64,000 bases of DNA from Cupriavidus basilensis (GTDB lineage Bacteria > Pseudomonadota > Gammaproteobacteria > Burkholderiales > Burkholderiaceae), in the NCBI RefSeq assembly GCF_000876015.1, contig NZ_BBQM01000023.1, positions 124,001-188,000 on the forward strand, in the 5' to 3' direction. Position 1 is the stretch's first letter; each line of letters starts with the position of its first letter. Below are positions 57,337 through 64,000 of this stretch, piece by piece. The position numbers and the translations under genes are program-made. The notes beneath the pieces are model-generated. The model ran no database searches. It was not told the origin of the DNA and worked only from the letters and a program-made list of their open reading frames with translations.

Positions 57337-60300
57337 ATGAACCTCTCCAAATTCTTCGTCGACCGCCCCAACTTCGCGGCGGTCATCTCGATCCTCATCT
57401 TCCTCGCCGGCCTGATCGCGATCCCGCGCCTGCCGATCTCCGAGTATCCCGAAGTGGTGCCGCCCTCGGTGGTGGTGCGCGCGCAGTTCCCGGGCGCCAA
57501 CCCCAAGGTCATCGCCGCCACCGTGGCCACGCCGCTGGAGGAGCAGATCAACGGCGTCGAGAACATGCTCTATATGTCCTCGCAGGCCGCCAGCGACGGC
57601 GTGCTGACGCTGACCGTCACCTTCAAGCTGGGCACCGACCCGGACCTCGCCACGCAGCTCGTGCAGAACCGCGTCAACGAGGCGCTGCCGCGCCTGCCGG
57701 ACGTGACGCGCCAGCTCGGCGTGAGCACCGTCAAGAGCTCGCCCGACCTGACGATGGTGGTCCACCTGGTCTCGCCGAACGACCAGTACGACATGCTGTA
57801 CCTGCGCAACTACGCGCTCATCAACGTCAAGGACGAGCTGTCGAAGATCACCGGCATCGGGCAGATCAACATGTTCGGCTCCGGCAACTACGCCATGCGG
57901 GTCTGGCTCAACCCGCAGAAGATCGCCCAGCGCAACATGAACCCCGACGAGGTGGTGGCCGCCATCCGCAAGCAGAACATCCAGGTCGCGGCCGGCGTGG
58001 TCGGCGGCGCGCCGTACAAGGACAACGTCGAGATCCAGCTGCCGGTCAACGTACAGGGCCGGCTCACCGACGTGGACCAGTTCGAGAACATCATCATCAA
58101 GCGCGAGAACGGCGTCGTCACCTACCTGCGGGACGTGGCGCGCGTGGAGATCGGCGCGTCCGAGTACGCGCTGCGCGCGCTGCTCGACAACAAGCAGGCG
58201 CTGGCGCTGATCATCTTCCAGTCGCCGGGCGCCAACGCCATCGAGATCTCGAACAACGTGCGCGCCAGGATGGCGGAGCTCAGCAAGCGCTTCCCCAAGG
58301 GCCTCGAGTACCGGATCGCCTACGACCCGACCACCTTCGTGCGCGACTCCATCGACGCCGTGATCCACACGCTGCTCGAAGCCATCCTGCTGGTGGTGCT
58401 GGTGGTGATCCTGTTCCTGCAGACCTGGCGCGCGGCCATCATTCCGCTGCTCGCGGTGCCGGTCTCGGTCATCGGCACGTTCGCGGTGATGCACGGCTTC
58501 GGCTTCTCGATCAACGCGCTGTCCCTGTTCGGGCTGGTGCTGGCCATCGGCATCGTGGTGGACGACGCCATCGTGGTGGTGGAGAACGTCGAGCGCAACA
58601 TCGCCGGCGGTCTCCGGCCGCGGGAAGCCACCATCAAGGCCATGAAGGAAGTGACCGGCCCGATCATCGCCATCGCGCTGGTGCTGTGCGCGGTGTTCGT
58701 GCCGATCGCCTTCATCAGCGGGCTGACCGGCCAGTTCTACCGCCAGTTCGCGCTGACCATCGCCTTCTCGACGGTGATCTCGGCCTTCAACTCGCTGACG
58801 CTGTCGCCGGCGCTGGCGGCCCTGCTGCTGCGCTCGCACGACGCGCCCAAGGACGGCCTCACGCGCTTCATGGACCGCTGCCTGGGCGGCTTCTTCGCGC
58901 GCTTCAACCGGGTCTTCCAGCGCGGCTCGGAGAACTACAGCAGCGGCGTGACCCGCGCGCTGCACCGCAAGCGCGGCTCGCTGCTGATCTACGCCGTGCT
59001 GCTCGGCGCCACCGTGTTCGGCTTCAGCCACGTGCCGACCGGCTTCGTGCCGATCCAGGACAAGGGCTACCTGGTCAACCTGATCCAGTTGCCCGACGGC
59101 GCCACGCTCGACCGCACCGAGGCCGTGGTGCGGCAGATGACGGACATCGCTTCCAAGGAGCCCGGCTACCGCAACGCCGTGCAGCAGCCGGGGCTGTCGC
59201 TCAACGGCTTCATCAACAGCCCGTCGGCGGCCACGGTGTTCTTCGGCGAGAAAAGCTTCGACGAGATGGGCAAGCTCGGCGTGAGCGGCCCGAGCCTGGC
59301 GCATAGCCTGCAGGCCAAGTTCGGCGCCATCAAGGATGCGTTCATCGCCGTCTTCCCGCCGCCGCCGGTGCAGGGGCTGGGCAACACGGGCGGCTTCAAG
59401 CTGCAGATCGAGGACCGCGGCGACGCCGGCTACGAGGCCCTGAGCAAGTCCGTGACGGCGGTGCTGGAGAAAGCGCGCAAGGCGCCCGAGCTGGCCGGGG
59501 TGTACACCACCTACAACGTCACCACGCCGCAGCTGTTCGCCGACGTGGACCGCACCAAGGCCGCGCAGCTCGGCGTCGACGTGGACGACGTCTTCAAGAC
59601 CATGCAGATCTACCTGGGCTCGCTCTACGTGAACGACTTCAACAAGTTCGGCCGCACGTACCAGGTCATCGCGCAGGGCGACAAGGACTTCCGCTCCAGG
59701 CGCGACGACATCCTCGACCTCAAGGTGCGCAACTTCGAGGGCAAGATGGTGCCGCTTGGCGCGGTCGTCACCCTGAGCGACACCACCGGCCCGGACAGCG
59801 CGTCGCGCTACAACGGCTACCGCTCGGCGGACATCAACGGCGGCCCGGCGCCCGGCTACTCGACCGGCCAGGCGCAGGCCGCCATCACGAAGATCCTGGA
59901 CGACACGCTGTCCGGCGACATGGCGTTCGAATGGACCGAGCTGGCCTACCAGCAGATCCTCTCGGGCAACACCGCGCTGATCGTGTTCCCGATCTGCATC
60001 CTGCTGGTCTTCCTGGTGCTCACCGCGCAGTACGAGAGCGTGTTCCTGCCGCTGGCGATCATCCTGATCGTGCCGATGTGCCTGTTCTCCGCGATCACGG
60101 GCGTGTGGCTCACGGGCGGGGACAACAACCTGTTCACGCAGATCGGCTTCTTCGTGCTGATCGGGCTGGCGTGCAAGAACGCCATCCTGATCGGCGAGTT
60201 CGCCCGCGAGCTGGAGATACACGGCAAGTCCACCTACGAGGCGGCGATCGAGGCGGCGCACCTGCGCCTGCGCCCGATCCTGATGACCTCCATCGCGTTC

Positions 60301-60501
60301 ATCGCGGGCGTGCTGCCGCTGGTGCTGTCGCACGGCGCCGGCGCGGAAATGCGGCATGCGATGGGCGTGGCGGTCTTCTTCGGGATGATCGGCGTGACGT
60401 TCTTCGGCCTCTTCCTGACTCCCATTTTCTACGTGCTGGCCCGCGGCCTGGAGAAGCGCCTCACGAAAACCGAAAAGGTACATCACCATGTTGAAGACTA
60501 A
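57337..60501 (+). CDS. ceoB: RND multidrug efflux pump subunit (CeoB/MexF-like)
   Basis: A 1054-residue inner-membrane HAE1 transporter of full length. It starts MNLSKFFVDRPNFAAVISIL; 12 helices flank two large periplasmic loops. The proton-relay pair lies in AIGIVVDDAIVVVENVERN near residue 405, and the TM10-TM11 region has GLACKNAILIGEFARELE near 945. It exports antibiotics such as chloramphenicol, fluoroquinolones and trimethoprim in related systems. The following opcM start overlaps its end by 14 bases. Confidence 0.95.
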   Translation: MNLSKFFVDRPNFAAVISILIFLAGLIAIPRLPISEYPEVVPPSVVVRAQFPGANPKVIAATVATPLEEQINGVENMLYMSSQAASDGVLTLTVTFKLGTDPDLATQLVQNRVNEALPRLPDVTRQLGVSTVKSSPDLTMVVHLVSPNDQYDMLYLRNYALINVKDELSKITGIGQINMFGSGNYAMRVWLNPQKIAQRNMNPDEVVAAIRKQNIQVAAGVVGGAPYKDNVEIQLPVNVQGRLTDVDQFENIIIKRENGVVTYLRDVARVEIGASEYALRALLDNKQALALIIFQSPGANAIEISNNVRARMAELSKRFPKGLEYRIAYDPTTFVRDSIDAVIHTLLEAILLVVLVVILFLQTWRAAIIPLLAVPVSVIGTFAVMHGFGFSINALSLFGLVLAIGIVVDDAIVVVENVERNIAGGLRPREATIKAMKEVTGPIIAIALVLCAVFVPIAFISGLTGQFYRQFALTIAFSTVISAFNSLTLSPALAALLLRSHDAPKDGLTRFMDRCLGGFFARFNRVFQRGSENYSSGVTRALHRKRGSLLIYAVLLGATVFGFSHVPTGFVPIQDKGYLVNLIQLPDGATLDRTEAVVRQMTDIASKEPGYRNAVQQPGLSLNGFINSPSAATVFFGEKSFDEMGKLGVSGPSLAHSLQAKFGAIKDAFIAVFPPPPVQGLGNTGGFKLQIEDRGDAGYEALSKSVTAVLEKARKAPELAGVYTTYNVTTPQLFADVDRTKAAQLGVDVDDVFKTMQIYLGSLYVNDFNKFGRTYQVIAQGDKDFRSRRDDILDLKVRNFEGKMVPLGAVVTLSDTTGPDSASRYNGYRSADINGGPAPGYSTGQAQAAITKILDDTLSGDMAFEWTELAYQQILSGNTALIVFPICILLVFLVLTAQYESVFLPLAIILIVPMCLFSAITGVWLTGGDNNLFTQIGFFVLIGLACKNAILIGEFARELEIHGKSTYEAAIEAAHLRLRPILMTSIAFIAGVLPLVLSHGAGAEMRHAMGVAVFFGMIGVTFFGLFLTPIFYVLARGLEKRLTKTEKVHHHVED

Positions 60502-61948
60502 TGTGATGGCGGCGCTCGCCGCCGCCGCGCTGCTGGCCGCCTCCCTGGCCGCGTGCACGAGCCCGGTCGGGCCGCAGCCGTCGGGCATCGACACGGCCGC
60601 GTCATGGCGCCGGCTCGAGGGCGGCAAGGACGGTGACAAGGATGGCGCCAACGACGGCAAGGCCGCCGGCGCGGCGCTCCTGGTGGCGAGCGCCGATGCC
60701 GAGGTCGACCAGCAATGGTGGGGCCGCTTCCGCGACCCTACGCTCGACGCGCTGGTCCGCGAAGCGCTCGACCACAACAAGACGCTGAAGATTGCCAGGG
60801 CGCGCGTCGACGAAGCGCGCGCCGGGCGCTTGCTGGCGCAGTCCGCGCTGGCGCCGCAGATCAACGCCGAGGCCAGCAGCGAGCGCGGCAACCGCGGCTT
60901 CCTGACCAGCGACAAGGCCGTGACCATCAACCAGGTGGACATCGCCGCGACCTGGGAGCTCGACCTGTTCGGGCGCAACCAGGCGCGCGCCGCGCAGGCC
61001 GGCGCCATCCTGCAGTCAGCCGAGGCGAGCCGGCAGGCCGTGCGGGTGGCGCTGCTGGCCGAGGTGGCGCGCACCTACTTCGACCTGGGCAACTACGCGC
61101 GCCAGATCGAGCTGACGCGCAACAACCTCGCCACCCAGCGCAAGACGCTCAGCCTGATCCAGGCCCAGTTCCAGGGCGCGATGGCGAGCAACTTCGACGT
61201 GCAGCGCGCGGCGGCGCAGGTCTCCGCGACCGAAGCGCTGATTCCCGCGCTGCGGACCGGCTATGACCAGTCGGTCAACCGGCTAGCGAGCCTGCTCGGG
61301 CGCACGCCGGAATCGATGGGCGGGATGTTCGACGGCGCCGCCGCGGCGCGCGCGACCGTGCCGCCGCTCGACAACGGCATCCTGGTCTCGGCCCCGGCCA
61401 GGGTGCTGGCCGAGCGCCCCGACGTGCGCGTGGCCGAGCGCAGCTTCGCCGCCAGCATCTCCGGGCGGAAGGCGGCGGTCGCCGAGCTGTTCCCCAACAT
61501 CTCGCTGACCGCGCTGTTCGGCGCGCAGAATGCCACGCCGTTCTCGTCCACGCCCTGGGGCATCGGCGCGGGCCTGGTCCAGCCGATCCTGAACTTCGGC
61601 CGCATCTCGTCGCAGATCGACGCGGCCGACGCGCGCCAGCAGCAGGCCTTCCTCGGCTACCAGCAGACCGTGCTGGAGGCGCTCGAAGACATGGAGAACG
61701 CGCTGTCCGGCTACCTCAACGAGAACACGCGCAACGCCTCGCTCTCGGCCGGGGTGGCGCAGAACCGCAAGGCGGTCGAGCTGGCCAGGATGCAGTTCAG
61801 CCACGGCTACGTCGGCCTGCTCGACGTGCTGGTCGCCGAGCGGGACCTGCTCGACGCCGAATCGAAGCAGGCCGCCTCGGACGCGAGCCTGCGCAAGGAC
61901 CTCGTGCGCATCTTCGCGGCGGCGGGCGGCGGCTGGCGCGACCAATAG
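60488..61948 (+). CDS. opcM: outer-membrane efflux channel lipoprotein (OpcM/OprN-like)
   Basis: A 486-residue NodT-family outer-membrane factor. The signal peptide ends in the lipobox LAAC (C18), followed by a Lys/Asp/Gly-rich insert near 40-60 that is longer than usual, then the family start QQWWGRFRDPTLDALVREALDHNKTLKIARARV and TWELDLFGRNQARAAQAG. Two helical repeat halves build the trimeric channel. It completes the tripartite pump, and a perfect hairpin follows 31 bases after the stop. Confidence 0.93.
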   Translation: MLKTNVMAALAAAALLAASLAACTSPVGPQPSGIDTAASWRRLEGGKDGDKDGANDGKAAGAALLVASADAEVDQQWWGRFRDPTLDALVREALDHNKTLKIARARVDEARAGRLLAQSALAPQINAEASSERGNRGFLTSDKAVTINQVDIAATWELDLFGRNQARAAQAGAILQSAEASRQAVRVALLAEVARTYFDLGNYARQIELTRNNLATQRKTLSLIQAQFQGAMASNFDVQRAAAQVSATEALIPALRTGYDQSVNRLASLLGRTPESMGGMFDGAAAARATVPPLDNGILVSAPARVLAERPDVRVAERSFAASISGRKAAVAELFPNISLTALFGAQNATPFSSTPWGIGAGLVQPILNFGRISSQIDAADARQQQAFLGYQQTVLEALEDMENALSGYLNENTRNASLSAGVAQNRKAVELARMQFSHGYVGLLDVLVAERDLLDAESKQAASDASLRKDLVRIFAAAGGGWRDQ

Positions 61949-61979
61949 CAAGCACCGCGCCGGCCGGCGCGAATCCCGG

Positions 61980-62007
61980 GCGCGGGGATGGGTTGCCATC
62001 CCCGCGC
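61980..62007 (+). terminator. hairpin ending the efflux operon
   Basis: GCGCGGGGATGG and CCATCCCCGCGC form perfect 12-bp arms around GTTG, 31 bases after the opcM stop. A weak T-containing tail follows. This is the expected position for an operon terminator. Confidence 0.7.
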
Positions 62008-62144
62008 TTGCCTTGGCCGGCCGCGCCCGGCGCCGGACCCGGCGCCCACACACCGGCCGATTCCGCCCTTCCCTCCGCCGGCCGGTCTGCTAATCTTTAT
62101 TGCGGCGCAACTTCCGCCGTGTCCGGCTGAATACAGGAGGGAAA

Positions 62145-62537
62145 ATGTTTCCGTGGATCTGGCTGTGGTCTCCCAACCTTCACTTCCCCTGGAGCGGCTC
62201 AGTCGCCCAGCGCATCGACCCCGACCTGCTGTTCAACGCCATTTCGCCCTCCGCCGGCGACGCCGACATCGAACGGCGGGCCTTCCACATCGCCTCCTAC
62301 GGGCGCCAGCTCGGCCTCATCACCGAAGTGCTGCTGCACGCGGTGGACCCCGCCGCCATCGACCCGCAGCGCGCCGCCGACTCGCTGGAGAGACTCAAGC
62401 GCATCCGCGACGAAATCGAATGGCTCAAGACCGACGACGGCACGCTGTCGTCCGACGCGCTGCTCGGGCATCTGGCCCGGCTCAGGACGGAGAACCCGGC
62501 TGAATTCACGCGGGTGTTGAGGATTGCGAACGGGTGA
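62145..62537 (+). CDS. hypothetical protein (130 aa)
   Basis: I do not recognise the family. The start at 62145 has a strong AGGAGG five bases upstream. The N-terminus is aromatic (MFPWIWLWSPN), then come charged helices (SLERLKRIRDEIEWLK) with a DDGTLSSDALLGHLARL segment. There is no clear signal peptide. It stands alone between the efflux terminator and a convergent type VI secretion block; a small hairpin separates it from the latter. Confidence 0.75.
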   Translation: MFPWIWLWSPNLHFPWSGSVAQRIDPDLLFNAISPSAGDADIERRAFHIASYGRQLGLITEVLLHAVDPAAIDPQRAADSLERLKRIRDEIEWLKTDDGTLSSDALLGHLARLRTENPAEFTRVLRIANG

Positions 62538-62548
62538 GTGTCGGGGCG

Positions 62549-62566
62549 GCCGGCAATACTGCCGGC
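62549..62566. terminator. short hairpin between convergent genes
   Basis: GCCGGCA and TGCCGGC pair around ATAC in the 42-base gap between two convergent genes. It could serve both directions; no T-tract is evident. Confidence 0.45.
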
Positions 62567-62579
62567 ACCACCTGCCCGG

Positions 62580-63017
62580 TCACTGATCCTCGCATGGAAC
62601 GTCCGGATCCATGCCGTACATGCAGGCAAACGGGTCCCGCCACCTGTTTTGCTTGTACAGCAAGTACACCTTGTCGCCGCTCAGCCACTCCAGAATGGCC
62701 GTACCGCCGGAATAGAGCCACCACTCGCCCGAACTATGGTCGCTGAACTCCACCGTGCCTTTTGCGTAGCAGGGAGAGTAGCGATCATGATGGATGATGC
62801 GGCCCGCCACGGGATAGGCCTTCGAGAAGAAGCGAGCGACCTGCTTCTTGTTCGGGACGAATTTCCTGCACTCCTCCTGGACATACGGATCGGAGTCGTC
62901 TAGCGCAAGTCCTGTACCATTGATGACGACCTTTGTCACGGTCCTGGCCTCGCACAGTGATACGGCGCAAAGCAGCATGAGGCCGGCTATTCCCGTTGCA
63001 ATCCGCTGATTCACCAT
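62580..63017 (-). CDS. secreted small protein, candidate immunity to the amidase effector
   Basis: A 145-residue protein with a signal peptide (about residues 1-24, GIAGLMLLCAVSLCEA), so it should be periplasmic. The mature part has several Cys residues (EEC, SPCY, FACMYG, VPCED) that could form disulfides. I know no family. Its start overlaps the end of the amidase gene by 7 bases, and the base composition is AT-richer than the surroundings. A periplasmic partner immediately downstream of a cell-wall amidase behind hcp is the standard immunity layout; this role is inferred. Confidence 0.7.
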   Translation of the reverse strand: MVNQRIATGIAGLMLLCAVSLCEARTVTKVVINGTGLALDDSDPYVQEECRKFVPNKKQVARFFSKAYPVAGRIIHHDRYSPCYAKGTVEFSDHSSGEWWLYSGGTAILEWLSGDKVYLLYKQNRWRDPFACMYGMDPDVPCEDQ

Positions 63018-63601
63018 CTTGCTGTACTCGCTTCCGTCTTGTTCTTATGGGATATTTCTGGATGCCGATATATCGACTGCATTGATACGCCTAACGTATC
63101 TGATAGCTCCATGATCAACCAGCCAAGCGATTCATTTTGCTCATCGGTCACGTTCTCAAATATCTCCTTTCCTTTATCACCGAACGCCTTCCCGACCAGC
63201 TCTATCCCGATAGAGTCTCGCTTTGCCGGAAAGCGATCTGCCCAGCCTTTGTTTTCTTCATGCCGGCTACGCGTATGAAGATCCATTCTCTTTATTTTCT
63301 TGAATTCGGCAGGGGTGCAGCTTTTCTCGAGCAGGCACTTTGACTTCATCAATCCGACATGATTCGTGCTTCTATGAAGCGAAGCGGTCTGATAGATCGT
63401 CCCATCCTTGTCGATCAAAAAGTGCGCGCCGTTGGCATCCTTGTGCTGGTAGCTGTGAAACGTGCTCTGCGCCGTCGGCCCGTTCGTCTGATGCACCACA
63501 ATCCCATTCACCTTGTGCATCGGTCCGCGCTCGATCGCGGGATGGATGGCCAGCTTGACGCGCTCCGCGTCGACATGGCCTTGCTTCGAAATGAACAGCA
63601 T
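63011..63601 (-). CDS. N-acetylmuramoyl-L-alanine amidase, likely type VI effector
   Basis: A 196-residue Amidase_2/PGRP-fold enzyme. Candidate zinc ligands are the His in IVVHQTNGP (H37) and NHVG (H81), and the C-terminal HPEISHKNKTE segment matches the family's H.....K stretch; SIGIELVG follows the usual core. It has no signal peptide, so delivery needs another route, such as Hcp encoded just upstream. GGAGG precedes the ATG at 63601. It would cut the peptide stem from muramic acid in a rival's wall. Confidence 0.88.
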   Translation of the reverse strand: MLFISKQGHVDAERVKLAIHPAIERGPMHKVNGIVVHQTNGPTAQSTFHSYQHKDANGAHFLIDKDGTIYQTASLHRSTNHVGLMKSKCLLEKSCTPAEFKKIKRMDLHTRSRHEENKGWADRFPAKRDSIGIELVGKAFGDKGKEIFENVTDEQNESLGWLIMELSDTLGVSMQSIYRHPEISHKNKTEASTARW

Positions 63602-63618
63602 GGCATTCCCTCCGGTGG

Positions 63619-64000
63619 TCAGATGGCCTTGTTGGCCTTGATGTCGTATCCCGCGCCCACCGTCCCGGCGCTGCCGCCCTGCGCGTTCTGCAGCACGTAG
63701 TCGTGCCGCACGCGGGCGAAGGACAGCCGGACCTCCTCGCGCGGCATGGCCATGTTGTGGCTGCCGGCCACGACGACCCGCGTGACCAGCACGTCCTCCA
63801 TCGTGATCTTCAGGTATTCGTGCGGCGTGCCGCCGGCCTTGCGCATGACCAGCACCGCGGTGTCGATGTGCCTGCCGGCCAGGCAATACTGCACGAGGGC
63901 GGGCGTCGCCCGGTCGACGTAGTGCTCGAAGGCGAGGTCATCCACGCTGCATTTGCCGGCGCCGCCGCCGCTGCCTTCGTGCATGCTGGCCGGCTGGCTG
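63619..64000 (-). CDS. hcp: type VI secretion tube protein Hcp (5' end outside window)
   Basis: The frame is open to the window edge, so only the C-terminal ~126 residues are seen. SMHEGSGGGAGKCSVDDLAF, RATPALVQYCLAGRHIDTAVLVMRKAGG and YLKITMEDVLVTRV match Hcp, the hexameric tube of the type VI secretion system; YDIKANKAI is the usual end. The ATG at 63984 is internal. It lies 17 bases ahead of the amidase gene on the same strand, an Hcp-effector-immunity order. Confidence 0.92.
   Translation of the reverse strand, partial: SQPASMHEGSGGGAGKCSVDDLAFEHYVDRATPALVQYCLAGRHIDTAVLVMRKAGGTPHEYLKITMEDVLVTRVVVAGSHNMAMPREEVRLSFARVRHDYVLQNAQGGSAGTVGAGYDIKANKAI

Noticed and set aside
57223..61074. 1283-codon minus-strand open frame opposite the RND pump genes
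   Set aside because: Shadow of the GC-biased third positions of ceoB/opcM; composition is His/Arg/Asp-rich low complexity with no domain, and the sense genes are unmistakable.

Overview
The window comes from the chromosome of a high-GC betaproteobacterium. Three Bug-type (tripartite tricarboxylate receptor) binding proteins, a LysR/llpE/CeoAB-OpcM-type efflux locus, a FecIRA island, a pentapeptide MXKDX protein and the many LysR/IclR/GntR/MarR-controlled catabolic cassettes point to Burkholderiales, most likely Burkholderiaceae (Cupriavidus/Burkholderia-like). That placement rests on gene content, not on a database search. I saw no rRNA, tRNA, CRISPR array, insertion sequence or replication origin.

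Layout. 0.2-2.7 kb: a small hypothetical gene, a TetR-controlled membrane protein and an HD hydrolase. 2.9-10.5 kb: an MFS transporter plus M81 peptidase operon and an M20 amidohydrolase plus Bug operon, each read divergently from its own LysR regulator; the two LysR genes are related and convergent. 10.6-14.4 kb: an ArsR-type regulator, a luciferase-like monooxygenase remnant, an Old Yellow Enzyme and an aldehyde dehydrogenase with a striking AT-rich palindrome upstream. 14.5-20.7 kb: Fur box, fecI-fecR-fecA, then an opposing ABC exporter preceded by a tiny peptide ORF. 20.8-24.1 kb: an ECF sigma factor and its NrsF-type membrane anti-sigma factor, facing an MXKDX protein, a cytochrome b561 and a Tat-exported molybdopterin oxidoreductase. 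24.2-30.8 kb: an IclR/flavin reductase operon divergent from Bug-RidA-lactonase-like-FAH-HpaH-HpaI, which looks like the lower arm of an aromatic meta-cleavage route. 30.9-38.9 kb: an Rrf2-controlled Old Yellow Enzyme, ogt beside a frameshifted Ada-type zinc domain, LysR, GST, an AraC remnant, a 2OG-oxygenase-like protein, AraC and a quinone oxidoreductase. 39-48 kb: a GntR (FCD) regulator divergent from BKACE-Bug-Ldh2-ABM-pyruvate kinase-GapN-OtnK. 48-54 kb: a retropepsin-like lipoprotein, SDR, AraC, PhnA, and a MarR-DHA2 efflux pair. 54-62 kb: ceoR, llpE, ceoA, ceoB and opcM-type genes. 62-64 kb: a small hypothetical gene, then an AT-richer type VI secretion block (Hcp, peptidoglycan amidase and a secreted candidate immunity protein) that runs off the right edge.

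The most unusual segment is the 39-48 kb cluster. It joins a tetronate kinase, a beta-keto-acid cleavage enzyme, an Ldh2 dehydrogenase and a solute receptor to two lower-glycolytic enzymes, non-phosphorylating GAPDH and pyruvate kinase, under a GntR regulator with three matching operator-like sites. I read this as a sugar-acid catabolic route that carries its own exit to pyruvate. Several local regulators can also be paired with inverted repeats that are visible in the sequence (TetR, IclR, Rrf2, GntR, MarR).
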